From positions 558,001 to 622,000 of the forward strand of contig JAEBUN010000021.1 in assembly GCA_023014365.1 (NCBI GenBank): a stretch of 64,000 nucleotides of DNA. Direction: 5' to 3'. Numbering within the stretch: the stretch's first letter is position 1; every line of letters starts with the position of its first letter. This document shows, one piece after another, positions 11,138 to 22,800 of this stretch. Source of the DNA: Lepiota brunneoincarnata. Taxonomy: Eukaryota; Basidiomycota; Agaricomycetes; Agaricales; Agaricaceae. The notes beneath the pieces are model-generated. The model worked only from the letters and a program-made list of their open reading frames with translations, searched no databases and had not been told where the DNA came from. Made by a program: the position numbers and the translations under genes.

Positions 11138-11785
11138 ATGGGGGGGGGGGGGGGGGTATCACACAAAGATGTACTGACGGCTTTGGGAACAGTGTCAAGC
11201 CCCAATAACGGACGCTCAGTGGCGGTCGCTCGCAAGCCCGTCCCAGAGTATACGCAACCGCAGATGACAGGAGTACCAAGCAGCTACCGACATCCTAATC
11301 CGACTCAGGTACGCCCGTCTGAGCACCACTCACACCGTTTCCCGGGCTGAAAACCCATTTGTGCAGCTAAGCGATTGGGGTATCGCCTTCGCCTCCACGG
11401 CGATGATATCTGGACTGGGCATGACCCTCGTATTTGCCACAATTTTTACTGCGCCGCGCGGACTTGTTCCCTTCGCGCAGAGAATGCAGATGTGTTGGGC
11501 ATTCACATGTTTTGCGACGGGTGTTGCTCTAGGTATCTGCTACGAAAATCCTGCTACTCGTCATGGCCAAAGGGACAACCAAACGAGCGAGCTCTAGGCT
11601 TGAGCTGATGCTTTTCGATTGCCTTGGCCAGGCACTGCAGCATTTATCTTGGCTGGTGTCATCCTTTTGGGTGTAGTTGTTATGTCGCAGTCTGAGGTTG
11701 CCGGAATTGTAGCGATCGCATTGCCTGGCACTGTTGTCATTGCGGCAGTGGTATCCGCTCTCATTCTCAATTTCTCTAATTAGCA
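11138..11785 (+). pseudogene. Small membrane protein, left-arm copy, frameshifted
   Basis: Homologue of the right-arm gene at 34,416-35,071. It keeps SHKDVLTALGTVSSPNNGRS, the Pro-rich PEYTQPQMTGVPSS segment, SDWGIAFASTAMISGLGMTL and CWAFTCFATGVALGI. A one-base gain near 11,610 (GATGCTTTTCGATTGCC against GATGCTTCCGATTGCC in the right arm) and other changes break the frame before the last two hydrophobic segments. A run of about 16 G at 11,139-11,157 lies just upstream of the conserved part and may also be a sequencing weak point. Confidence 0.6.
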
Positions 11786-11799
11786 TCATGTACCATGAA

Positions 11800-14450
11800 T
11801 TGCCACCCATTTTGGTTACACTTTGTTCTTCGACTTGGTCGTCAGACTTAACTAAGGTTGTGTGCCTTCGAAGGGCGGTACGCTCATTAATGTAGCCTGG
11901 AGGCGCTTATCAGTGGTACTCATAACGTGCTGTTGACCGATCGGGAACATTGTCCGAATCAATCGGCGATCTAGACCGTATAGTGCCGACGGGCAGCTCC
12001 ATTTATTCATCCCGCAGGCCTACGGTAAGCTAGTTAACCCTTGTTCCTTAGGCCCTAGGAGTCTTTATCGATTGATATGACTGCGTCGGTACAAATCGAG
12101 AATGAGTCAAGGTGATACAGACAGTAGCTGTTCCCCATTTCTGGTGCACTTGAATTCATTCATACAAGCGGGATGAGTGAAAGCGACGGAATCGTTTCCT
12201 GACCTTGTCGCCAATTACTTCGGTCTCGCATCGGGGGCCCGTCACACTCCGCAGTGATGATGATTGGAAATAGTTCGTGGGGCTTATCAGAGCCCAACCC
12301 GCCATTTTTACATAATGTTAGTATGACTATCGTAAAACACTGGACTGACATGTCGAAGCACCTATCTGCCATAACCGCGGACGACGACAAAGGCGTTCAG
12401 CGTCTCAGGAGGAGACCATGAGGATTTTGCTCATGTGATTTCTAGCTTTCGTAACCACAGCTCCTCACCGGAGTATGTTAAATCCAAGGCCATAATAGGG
12501 TTTTTGGGTTCTCAGCTGTGGTAAACAACCACTTGTGATATCTTCCATTTGAGAACACCGCTGGGGAATCTTCCTTCCAGGGTCTAGCGTCAATCCCTTT
12601 TGTTGCATCTAATTCGCCCATGCTAGTGTCCGTGGCAATGATTTATAATAACCCGACATGTTGTGAAACACGTCATAGCTCAATACATACTACAACCCTG
12701 GCAAAATGTTAGGCGAACTAATGTCTGGGGTCAATAGAAAGGGCCTGTATATCTAAAAGGGGTAACGGCCCATCAGGCCGGCTGGGTTAAGAAGAAGGCC
12801 ATTGCCACCAACCAGGGCGGCAACCTGTTGATGTATATCCTGTGAACTCAACGGAGCCGACAGCGATCCGGTCAGTTTAAGGTAAACGAAAAGGCTCGCG
12901 CGCCAGTCAATGCTGTGGCCTGGCGCTAGAGTAGAAGCCGGAAACAGCCCGTGAATGCGGGGATGACCCAGGATTGGAGCGACGCATTCGTGTTGGAATA
13001 CGTAGAAGGCTTCATCTGCCGCTCATTAAGCATGTTTCAGTACCGTCATCCAGAGACATCATTCGTACCAAATTTGGCAGGCACCTTGGGTCCTCTGCAC
13101 CCGCGTACATGCTCGCACACCGAGCTACCATGCACCCGAACAAAGTAACAAAAGGATCCTAATAACATTGTTTACATAAGGCCACGATGCCACTCCTCAA
13201 GCGCTCGCAGTCTATTTCAGCTTTCTGCGATCTCAGTACATATCTTGTCGGTAAATGGTGAAGCGCATGACATTCCGTTTACCACCGTCATGGGTAGGAT
13301 ATCCAGTGATTCTAGAATAATATGGGGCCATGGCAATGTAATCTCGCTCTTGAGCGCTTAAGCGTTGGCCGCAGTGTTGATCAGGTACGTACGTTTCGGG
13401 CCTCGTGGCAATTATCTGGTCGTGTGAGATGTTTTTTCGGGAGAAGCACCGAAAAGACCGCACTTTCCGCGTTCACGAGATGAATTAAGTTCTCAATCGA
13501 AGGCATCCTCGTGTTCGAGGTCAAAGCAACTTCGATCGGAAAATTGTTTGATTGGGTGGTTTGTAGGTCGCAGGGGATGCCTCGCGCCAATGCGACACGG
13601 AATGGATGAACATAACACAAGACACACGTATTTTCTCTGTTCTGTTGATACAAAATGGGGGAAAATATACTATTGTTTATTCCGTGAATTTAGGTCGATG
13701 TGCAGCCGCATGTTCCTTGATCCACTCGGTTAGGTCAGACGAGGACAGGGACGACAAGATGCCAAGTCAGTTAAGCTTCATGCACTACAGCATTCAGGAA
13801 GCGCTGAGCCCGAGTCATTAATTTTCGTTCCCTTTCCCGGATAATAATGACGTTCGCACTTCCTTTTCTGGAGGCGGGGTGGAAATTGGAAAGAGCACAG
13901 GCGAAAGGAACCAATGTGGTCGGCGTCAAAAGCACGAGGCGAGCGTCAATCGATAATCGATATTTCCTGTCGTCCTTTTGTTGTTCCAGCCCGAAGGTCT
14001 GATGCGCCCATGTCCTGTCGAATTCCGAAACTGCAGAAGTTACCATTCAAGAGAATATCATTTCACACATTTTCTCCGCCAGCCCTTGGTTTGTGTCAAA
14101 GGAATGATGTATGGATGGCCCTGTTTTTCCTTGTCCACCATCATGCGTGTACCTAGAATCAGGTCAAAGCAACGGTGGTTTTCCCCGAATACTTGATGTG
14201 GGGATGCGTAATCAATACCTTAATCCGAAAGTAGCTAAGTAGATCCAGGGTTTTAACATTTGCACTAAGGCAGGGCTACCCCTCTAACTATCCGCCTCCG
14301 ACCGTCGACACTTTTTAATATATTAGCCGCAGTCTTCTAATTGGTAATTACATGAATTAGACAAAAAAAAAAGAAAAGAGATCGGAGATCGACTCTTTTC
14401 GCTTCTGCTCGAACTTTCCGCACACCGCACAACACGTCAGAAGGACGACA
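11800..14450. other. Left-arm sequence without an assigned gene
   Basis: Collinear with the right arm at 31,750-34,380. Some frames keep protein-like conservation between arms, notably FSIEGILVFEVKATSI (plus strand here, minus strand in the right arm) and KGTNVxGVKSTRRASID. I could not build a full gene or recognise a family. Confidence 0.4.
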
Positions 14451-14537
14451 AACTTACCTAGCATGATTTTCACATTTATTTCTTCGTGGCTCCGCCCTGT
14501 TATATAGTTCGAGTGGGAAGGAGCAAACGAACCCCGT

Positions 14538-14568
14538 GCCCCCCCCCCCCCCCACACACACACACACA
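14538..14568. repeat. Poly-C plus (CA)n tract
   Basis: About 16 C followed by seven to eight CA units directly before the ATG of the repeat-family gene at 14,569. The other copies have only a short CCTCTCCCTACA-like leader at this point, so the tract expanded locally. Confidence 0.9.
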
Positions 14569-15059
14569 ATGTTCTCCTTCTTCGCCCGCTCCTTTAGGTC
14601 TACTACCCCTGGTCGCCGCACGCAGGTCATCCACCCAACGGAAGAGCACCCCGAAGTGGCACAGCCACTGCGGAAGCCGGCCCTCCGGTTCGAGCCCCTC
14701 GACGAGGGGCAGTTTGCCAAGCTCTTGGCTTGGCTAGAGGAGGTGGGCATTGGCTATGCAGCACGCTTAGGTAGAAGTAACTAATATGATGGGCGGTGTA
14801 GGAGAACTACGGGTGGCGAGTTTGTAAGAAATAGTGAGAGGACACGAGTGGTTGTCATATTCCCCCGATCCAAGGAGGTGTCTCGGGTGAGTGGCCTTTG
14901 ATCAACAACAGGTCTTGCGACAAGTGATTCATTCTGAACTTCGATCACAGTTTACGAGAAATTTCTGAACAGCGACATCAGTGCCGCTGTTCCGTGTGAG
15001 TATGGTTACGTGACGGTCGAGGAATGCGGCGACCCCAGACTCATATTTCACTCGTCATA
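14569..15059 (+). pseudogene. FEPLDEGQF-family gene, copy R1, frameshifted
   Basis: Exon 1 (14,569-14,742) is intact and encodes MFSFFARS... RFEPLDEGQFAKLLAWL. Exon 2 (from 14,802) has one extra base (GAGAACTACGGG against GAGAACACGGG in the intact copy), which leads to an early stop. Exon 3 has a compensating one-base loss too late to help. The family is described under the intact copy at 21,523-22,011. Confidence 0.6.
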
Positions 15060-15570
15060 GTCGTCATACCTCCTTTTGTAGCTTGTTATCCTGCATCTTA
15101 CACTACGCATCAGCGGCATACTGTCCCCATTGACCTATACAACCATTTTTATATACCTGATATCGAGCCGCACTCTTCACGCCTTTCTATGAGCGAGTCT
15201 CGGCGCGGCAGTTTCATATATGTACTGCAGTGCAACGACTATAACGCAGGGAAAGTCTCTGGTACATCCAGCGCGCACCTCTGCGCAAAGCCATGGCAGA
15301 AGAGACTATGAGAAGCAACTGGCGCATTATGTGTAGACGTTCTTAGATCAAATATCTGAGCTTGAAGTAGGTGGCGTCCAGCGTTAACGATTGGACTTTG
15401 GCTCACCAATTACGTCAAGAATTTTGCGTTAACAGTCTTTTAGACTCCAAGGGTTCTGAGGATCATAATCAATTCTAGGGTAATATCTGCCACCGTCATC
15501 CACGCAGTACAATACATATTTCATTGTCACAACATTGAAGTACAAGACGAACGCGAACAACAAAGGGGTT

Positions 15571-16578
15571 CTATACACTCATTTTCATCGCGATGGACGG
15601 ATATGGGTTGTAGCCTTCCACCACGAAATCATCATATTGAAAGTCCTCGATATCCGTAATATCGTCTCTTGCCCATCTAATCTTCGGAAAAGGTCGTGGT
15701 GTACGCTTGAGCTGCACCTCGAGCGCTTCAACATGGTCTCTATAAACATGGGCATCGCCCAGTTGGATGATCAGCTCGCGTGGGACTGTTCCTGTGACGT
15801 GCGCGACCATATGGGTAAGCAAGGCGTAGGACGCGATGTTGAATGGAATGCCAAGCCCAAGATCAGCGGATCGCTGGTACATTAGGCAGGAGAGCTCTGG
15901 CTTCTGGTCTGGGTTCGTCTCTGGGGGTAGGTGGACGTAGAATTGACAGAGCATGTGGCAAGGTGGGAGCGCCATCAGCGGGATGTCTGGTAAATCGTTT
16001 TTTGAGATTTTTGATTTTTAGTGCAATTTCGTGGAACAACGCGTACCCTTTGGGTTCCAGGCGCTAAGAATGATACGCCGGTCGGTTGGATTTTCTTTGA
16101 TTTTCTTGATGCATTCGTGAAGCTGGTCGACGCCCTTGCCAGAGTAGTCGGTCTCGCAGTCACGGTATTCAGCGCCAAAATGGCGCCATTGGAAGCCATA
16201 CACAGGGCCAAGGTCACCTTCTCTGCGGTGGCCAAGCCCTCGGCTCTCGAGGAAGGCTTGGGAACCATTGCCATCCCAGATTTTGACGCCTTTGTCCGAC
16301 AGCATCTTTGAATCGGTAGATCCGCGGACAAACCACAAAAGCTCTTCCACAATCCCACGTAGGAAGGTGCGTTTCGTGGTCAGCAAGGGTAAAACTGAGT
16401 CTTTGAGAGAGAACCGGAGATTTGGGGGGGCAAAGGTGGAGATGGTTCCAGTACCCGTACGGTCAGGGCGCATATCACCACTATCAAGGATGTGCCTGAT
16501 GAGACGTAGATACTGATACTCATCGTGCTGACCCTCGTTGGGTATGATGAATCCGTTTGTCTTCGGGGATTGCGACAT
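15571..16578 (-). CDS. Thymidylate synthase
   Basis: Makes dTMP from dUMP with methylene-tetrahydrofolate. Two exons, 16,578-16,047 and 15,986-15,571, joined by a GT-AG intron that falls inside the signature, giving [23 protein letters not shown]; total 315 residues, normal for the family. Seen in order: [21 protein letters not shown] (folate and phosphate binding), [31 protein letters not shown], the catalytic Cys in [23 protein letters not shown] and GDAHVY. It ends SIAMKMSV. The gene is single-copy in this window although it lies inside the inverted duplication: the right arm is cut just beyond its stop codon. Gene identity is certain; a standard symbol for this species is not known to me. 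Confidence 0.97.
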
Positions 16579-17027
16579 GGTGGGCGGACGAGAAGGGAAG
16601 ATCGCGTGGCGCTTGACGCGGTGTGACTCGTTATTGGAACGCGGCCATCACGCCATGTGATGAAATGGTGCGGCGTTATTCTGCGCGCCTGTGACGACAT
16701 CACATGTTTCGCTCAGGTAAGCAATGTGTCATCATTCGGCCATTACAGCTTGGAACACCATTATCTGATCCGAATGACTCATACTATCTCTCCTCATTCC
16801 GTGCTTAGGTTGCGAGGGTTTTAAGGAGCACCTCCAGGGCCACCCGGCTCTCAAACATGCAAAGTCTTTCTCAAGCTTAGGTCTTTCGGGGTCAAAGATC
16901 CGCAGTACTGTGCGCACTGCCTCAGCGTCCGAAATGAACGCTAGGAAACAACCAGTTTAAACTTGAGCCCCCCATCGAAATCATTCATCGATTCTCATTC
17001 GACACAGCTTGAGATTGACATCGCAAG

Positions 17028-17214
17028 ATGGACCCTACCGATCGTAGTATGAGTCACGTATCTGCATACGCGTCTTCTGTGCCTTTGATCCCCTCTTCCA
17101 TTCCTGACTCGCAGTTGCCACCAATTAGTAAGTCAATGGATCTCGTCTTCGGGTGGCGCAGGGTATTTAAGAAACGAGTGGAAGCATACCGTCATACTCA
17201 CAAACATTAATCTC
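17028..17214 (+). other. Possible 5' leader or first exon of the transcription factor gene
   Basis: An open frame beginning MDPTDRSMSHVSAYASSVP runs to a good donor (A|GTAAGTCAA) at about 17,128, with an acceptor (CTCGTGCAG) at 17,220. The phase does not carry this frame into the zinc-cluster exon, so it is better read as 5' UTR or upstream open frame than as coding. Confidence 0.3.
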
Positions 17215-17220
17215 GTGCAG

Positions 17221-19257
17221 ATGTCCCAAAGGCATTCAACACCTTCTACTGAGGCTGGTTCTGCGTGCAACGCACCCATTCTAGGGAAGGGAAAGGCCTG
17301 CGTGAGTTGTCGCAGAAGGAAGATGGTACGTTGCCTCTATTACTCTCCCCATCGTCGACAACCGGTTCTGATGTTCTATTCCTTTTCCTCTCGTAGCGAT
17401 GTGACGGGGTTCAACCTATATGTGGATCATGCACAAAGACTGATAGGGCAGAGGACTGCGAATACACGACTGGGACAGAGCAATCGACCTCCCAGAAACT
17501 AGAACGAGAGGTCGAGAGACTTCAGTCGAGACTCCATCATCTTCAAATGGCCTCCCGGTCTGGTCACCCCGTTACTCTGCAACAGCCGTATGCCCCCGAA
17601 AACGTCCCTGTTGTTAGCTCTCGTACAAATGCCTGCGTTTCAGGAGCCTTCGCCGGACATCATTCGGAGACTGTGAGTAAGTTCACTGGTAACTGTTGTC
17701 GGGCACTAATGGCCCTGGAATTTGTTTTGGGCTGTAGGGCAGATCTCTTTTTGGCGCATGCCACACAGTATGGGTTTTTTCTTCATTCTGGGAGGTTCAG
17801 AAGTTCGGTTCTCTTGCCGGCACCCGTTGGTCACGAGTCTCGTCCGTCCCCTTCGCTCTTGTCTGTAATGTACCTTCTCGGGATACATCTCAGCCAAGAT
17901 CCCGAAATAAAAAGACACGAGAAGTCATACCTTGATTTGGCTGTTCAGCAAGTTTCTCAAGACACCTTGTCCTCCCCAACAAGGCACCCAAAGCGCATCT
18001 TGCACGTTATTCAATCAGAAGTAATACTCTCACACTATTTCTTTGCCCACAAGAGGGTCCTGGAGGGAAAATATCATTTGAGCTCTGCCTTTTCTCTTGG
18101 GCTAGCGTCAGGGATTCACAAGTTGGGGACACGAAATCCCCCAGGGTCGACTTTACCACACGTAAACGACCATATAGAGGAAGGCGAACAGGTGAATGCC
18201 TGCTGGTCTATCTATTGTTTGGACAAAGGCTGGGCTGGTGTCCTCGGTTTTTCCTCAAATATTTCGTGTCCTAACGTCGGAGGGCCCCGAATAGCTACCC
18301 CTCTACCCCGCGAAACCGAGGAATATGAAACTGTGCGTATATATATTTCTCCTACCCTCGGTCGAACAACCGTTCCGGCTGACACAACAATGCTTCAGGG
18401 TCAATATCAGTCCAGCATGCGAGAGCGGCTCACTCTCGGTGACTTCTTTTTCGGGACCGAAGCACCAGGAGAGTCTATGTCCAGCAGGACACTCCACGTC
18501 AAGGCTGCTTCCATTTTTGAGGGAGCCCGGGCGTTATCACGAATCTCAGGAACAGGTAAACTGTGTCACATCAAAACAAATATACAATCGAGCACTGACT
18601 TGTGTATGTGTGTGTGCAGAGATGTCCGATCAACAACGCAACGAGTTCCAAATCCGTTATCGCCATTACCACGATTTGGCAGTCACCGTCAAATCATCTG
18701 TGCCTAGACTCGAGACATGGCTGGCCAAACCCAACACGGATATCGCTCGCACTGCTTTTGTGGGGATTACTCTCCTAAATGCGGCCCTTATCCGAATACA
18801 CGACGTTAAAGCGGCACAAGGTGACGACACATCACGGCAGCTGCGGAATATTTGCGCCCAAGAGATCTTCAACAGCAGTATAAACTTGGCTGCTGCTTCC
18901 TGGAATTTTGGGCATTTGAACCCTATCATAGGTGTAAGTCCGCTAAACTGGGCAGTTGTAAATATAGTCATTTCAATTGCTGCGGTCCGTGCCTGAGAAT
19001 AGGGATGCTGACGTACTTTGTTTTTGTTTTTTTTCAAGTTTGCTTGGCGGGAAGCTTTCGAAGTTTTGTTTGCGGAGCTCAGAGTCCGCACCGCGATCCA
19101 TCCTTCTTGGCCCGCAAGACATCCCACGTCGGGGGAGGATCCCCTCCATCGGCAACTGCGGAAAGGAATAGCCTCTTTTGCGATATATTCCAATAGCTGT
19201 GCCTTCATAGGTGAGAGAATTGACGTAGGCTCGTTGATTGTTGTCGGTGGTTGTTGA
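17221..19257 (+). CDS. Zn2Cys6 transcription factor
   Basis: Fungal zinc-cluster regulator. The binuclear cluster is encoded across an intron: KACVSCRRRKM, then RCDGVQPICGSC and DCEY, giving the six cysteines in C-x2-C-x6-C...C-x2-C-x7-C order. It is followed by a short coiled coil (QKLEREVERLQSRLHHLQM) for dimerisation. The middle region shows the Agaricomycete pattern LAHATQYGFFLHSGRFR...LLPAPVGH...PSLLSVMYLLGIHLS and HVIQSEVILSHYFFAHKRVLEGKYHLSSAFSLGLASG (split here by description, continuous in the gene). Several introns occur, including 17,328-17,397 and one before FAWREAFEVLFAELRVRT. The end is taken at 19,257; the last exon could end earlier. Target genes are unknown; thymidylate synthase is the divergent neighbour. 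The 3' part (from about 18,868) is duplicated at 30,280-30,620. Confidence 0.85.
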
Positions 19258-19399
19258 CTCTGGCGAATTTAGGTTGCGAAGTCAAGGAAATGTTGACTAG
19301 GCTCGAGAATATACCAATGTGATATTCTATAAATATGTATCAGATGCTCCGGCGCAGCTTCGGACTTTTTTTGGATAGACAGGACATTGTTGTGTTAGT

Positions 19400-20880
19400 G
19401 TATGTCCCGGTTATACTAGTAATGAAGACTTAATTAGCACTCGGCTCGGATATGCTAGTGGCCGGTGTTCCATCCATTACAAGGAACCTTTCAGACATTG
19501 AAGACTAAATATGAACGCTCGGGAGGCATAGAATTGCGGCCGGTGTAACTGAGATGACTAGGAGGTTCGCTAATAATGCCACCGTTGTCATCAATAGGCA
19601 GCTCAGAGCCGGAACCCAACCCCCCCCCCCCCTACAGGACTCGAGTCATTATCATTGGAAATAGATAACCTGCGTAGCCCGAGAGCAGGCTAGCTCGTTT
19701 GGCTTTGTAAAAATAAATAAAAGAGGTAAAACATTTCACCGCGCCCTTAGTCGTCGCGTAGCGATATTACTCGGATGCACAGCCCCCATTCCGTTTACTC
19801 TCTCGGAGAAAATCCATTCGAATGAGTAACTAGCTTAATACCATTCCGGTCTCGTCTGAGGTATTCTATCTGTTACCGTCCAAGCCGAATATATGAAGGC
19901 TATGCAGCTATTAATGCAGAGAAGTCTTCTAGGATTTGATTGGACCATGTGTCAGGGCTGGCTGGTAGCGGCAATGGGGATCTTGTAGAATAGCTGAGAA
20001 AACGTCGCCGACCACTGCCCGCGAGCTTTTGCTCCGAATCTATGTGTCTGGCTGGACCTTACCCCGCGAGGAAAATCACCACACGGAGTCGGTGAGAGTG
20101 TTGCCAAGTGCTGATCAAATGGTATTGTTACAGACTAATTATGATCGTGATTGCCAATAGTGGTGGTTTGACGGCCCCGGGAGACGTGGCACGTTGAGGG
20201 AGCAGGTATCGCCAAGATGGAAGGAAGGGGGGTGGCGATTGAGGCCTGAAGCAATAACTTCAGGTTTGAACGTTTCTGTTCGTATATTGAAACGAGCATG
20301 CAAGGTTGCGCTTACAAGAACCACGTGGTTATTAACAGGACATGAACAGCACTTTCTTCAGCTCTTGTTCCTGACTTCCATCGTCGCCTCTCTCCCATCA
20401 AAATATATCCCTAGTGCTCGTTGACTCTCTCGTCTGATACACACCGCTTGTAAGTATCCCCACCAAGGGCGAGCTAGCATCTTGAAACCCCTACACACAA
20501 ATGCGCTCTCCGCGGACAGGGGGTAGTTAGGGTGGCCTATCGCCACAAGTGCCTTGTCGAGCTCAGGTGGTTCAAGACACAGCCACGTCGGCTGGGTGAT
20601 CTGGGCCCATATGGGCCGTACATGGTTGCAGCTCTCAGGTTCACGTTTTCAGACACAAACATGTGGCCTTTGGTGCTGGCAGGGGGTTCACGCATATCGG
20701 ATATTTTTTATTTTTCTGAGTAAATTAGCCGTACATCCCCATCAAGCTCAAACAATTTCTAGGGCGAGCCAGCATCCCGTCGTTCCACGTCCTATGCAAG
20801 TCACAAGTGTGTTAAGCAATCCAGATATGCGTCGGGCCCTCTCCCTTCATAATTTTCAAAAATTGTAAATTTTGCATCAT
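19400..20880. other. Left-arm noncoding stretch
   Basis: No supported gene. It contains a C-run of about 12 at 19,620-19,632, whose reverse complement G-run is at 29,878-29,893, and sequence repeated at 35,570-35,935 in the same orientation and at 28,690-29,300 in reverse. Confidence 0.5.
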
Positions 20881-20889
20881 TTTGGCTCG

Positions 20890-22610
20890 ACGACTAGAAC
20901 AGAGACAAGGCTTTGAGGTATCCGAGTAAGGAGCCTGTTATTTCTCACAGAGAATTAAATATATCTGAACAAGAACCACAACGCTTGCACTGGCTCATCA
21001 GAATAGTTCTAGTTTTGTCAGTTACGACCAAAGCAAGGTCACGTCTTCTCCGGACAATGCATTGCATTTATGGTCGCAGATTCCAGACACAATCATTGAC
21101 TCGCTCATCAACCAATCCCTCTATCCAGTTGTCTGGTGAGTAAAGGCAAATTCTCAGTACATTGATCTTTGGATAACCGGGAGCGATTAGGTGCAGGCAT
21201 ATTTTGATGATCTTTTTCTGGGTTGCAAGCAGAGTCCAGTCTTGCGATCGACACGCACGGCTGAGGATGTTAGTGGCGTGTGCGGGGGCTGTTCGAGCTT
21301 TAGCTCTAATTCTTCAGGTCGCCATTAATGGCCAGCGCCATCCCCTCTCCCCGACCATTGGATGCGAGTGGGCCACTGTCCAAGAGTCCAGCCCGCAGCC
21401 CTTGGTGTAAGAAGGACAACAAATTTACCCAGCATGATTTTCACGTTTATTTCTTCGTGGCTCCGCCCTGTTATATAGTTCGAGTGGGAAGGAGCAAACG
21501 AGCCCCATGCCCTCTCCCTACAATGTTTTCCTTCTTCGCTCGGCTCGTTAAGTCTGTCTCTGGTCGTCGCACAAGGGTCATCCACCCAACGGTGCAGCAC
21601 CCCAAAGTGGCACAGCCACTGCGGAAGGCCGCCCTCCGGTTCGAGCCCCTCGACGAGGGGCAGTTTGCCAAGCTCTTAGCTTGGCTAAAGAAGGTGAGCA
21701 TTGGCTATGCAGCACGCTTATGCAGAGATAATTAATATGATAGGTGGTGTAGGAGAACACGGGTGGCGAGTTTATCAGAAATCATGAGGGGATCCGGGTG
21801 ATGATCGTATTCTTCCGCTACAAGGAGATGTCTCGGGTAAGTGGCCTTTGATCAACGACAGGTATTTTGACAAGTGATTCATTCTGACCTTCAAGCACAG
21901 GTGCGCGAAAAATTCATGGAGAGCGGCCTCAGTGCCTCCATTCCATGCGAATGTGGTTATGCGATGTTCGAGGAGTGCGGCAGCCCGAAACTCATGTTTC
22001 AATCAACCTAGGCTGCTCGCCTCCGTAATATACAAGGCCCGACGGCACTGTCTCTCATGCTGAGAGGCTTGTTGGGGCTCTACTTACCTACCTCCTGTGG
22101 TTTACACATTACACTATGCATCAGCAACCCACGATCTTTATTACTTTATAACAATGTGTTCATGTCTGATACTGAGTCGCACTCTTCACGCCTTCCCAAG
22201 GGCGAGCCCCAGGGCGGCAGTTTCATATATGTACTGCAGTGCAACGACTACAACGCAGGGAAAGTCTCCGGTATGTCCAGGATTACAAGGGGCTAGCCTC
22301 TGTCCCAAGCCATGGCAGTAGGGACTATGAAAAGCGTCTGGAACGTTGTGTGTAGGACATTCTTGGATCAAATGTCTGAGCTTGAAGTGGGGCTGGCAGT
22401 CCGGCGTTAACAATTAGACTTTGGCTCACCAATTACGTCAAGAATCTGCGTTAACAGTCTGTTGGTCTGTAAATGTTCAGGGGATCATAATCAATTCTAG
22501 GGCTCTATCTGTCACTGTCATCCAGGCAATACTATACCACATTCATAGTTACAACGTTGAGCATAAGACGAACGCGAACAAAGGGATTTTATATGCTCAT
22601 TTTCATCGCA
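20890..22610 (+). repeat. Modular repeat family, copy R2 (most complete)
   Basis: Order of modules: B (FVSYDQSKVTSSPDN...IPDTIIDSLINQS, 21,015-21,135), C (AYFDDLFLGCKQSP...SSFSSNSSG, about 21,197-21,325), D-E (the 121-residue gene 21,523-22,011) and F (HSSRL...GSFIYVLQCNDYNAGKVSG, about 22,170-22,275, then a CGTTAACAATT...TTACGTCAAGAATC tail). The same order recurs at R1 (14,460-15,550, modules D-F), R3 (25,830-27,260), R6 (35,940-37,100) and R7 (37,720-38,890), and in reverse at R4 (27,390-28,610) and R5 (30,640-31,740). Confidence 0.85.
21523..22011 (+). CDS. FEPLDEGQF-family protein, intact copy (R2)
   Basis: Three exons, 21,523-21,693, 21,753-21,836 and 21,901-22,011, give 121 residues. 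Both introns are GT-AG, with a TTAAT-like branch site in the first. Exon 1 encodes MFSFFARLVKSVSGRRTRV and RFEPLDEGQFAKLLAWLKK. Exon 2 encodes ENTGGEFIRNHEGIRVMIVF and the KEMSR end; exon 3 encodes EKFMESGLSASIPCECGY and ends MFQST. No signal peptide or membrane segment is clear. I do not recognise the family. At least seven copies or fragments occur in this window; this one and the copy at 31,129-31,622 keep the full frame while diverging in sequence, which suggests past selection on the protein. It could be a host gene family or a component of a non-autonomous mobile element. Confidence 0.55.
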
Positions 22611-22619
22611 ATGGACGGA

Positions 22620-22800
22620 TACTAGTTGTAGCCTTTGCCCTTCACTAACAACGGGTCCTTGACAGGTGAGTCATTCTGAGCTTCGATCACAGCCGTACGA
22701 CAAATTCCTGGAGAGCAATATAAGTGCCTCCGTTCCGTGCCAATGTAGCTACGTAGCGTTTGAGGAAGGTGGCAGTGTAGGTTTCTCGGTGCCTCGCACA
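22620..22800 (+). pseudogene. Solo last exon of the FEPLDEGQF family
   Basis: The sequence from TCATTCTGAGCTTCGATCACAG to AGCGTTTGAGGAAGGTGGCAG matches intron 2 and exon 3 of the family, but no exons 1 and 2 lie upstream. Confidence 0.6.

Larger units (their letters stand above)
10708..22200 (+). repeat. Left arm of a large inverted duplication
   Basis: This sequence recurs in reverse complement at 27,490-35,486. Paired landmarks: 10,709-10,800 with 35,395-35,486; the PEYTQPQMTGVPSSY gene at 11,140-11,800 with 34,400-35,060; 13,200-14,300 with 31,850-32,950; 15,380-15,510 with 30,660-30,790; 18,870-20,600 with 28,940-30,620; 20,900-21,180 with 28,350-28,620. The coordinate sums are near 46,160 outside and 49,540-49,710 inside, the step marking about 3.3 kb (15,551-18,867) present only in this arm. 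By eye the arms differ by several percent plus many small indels. Confidence 0.9.

Noticed and set aside
17706..17918. Minus-strand frame inside the transcription factor gene
   Set aside because: Antisense shadow of a well-supported coding exon.
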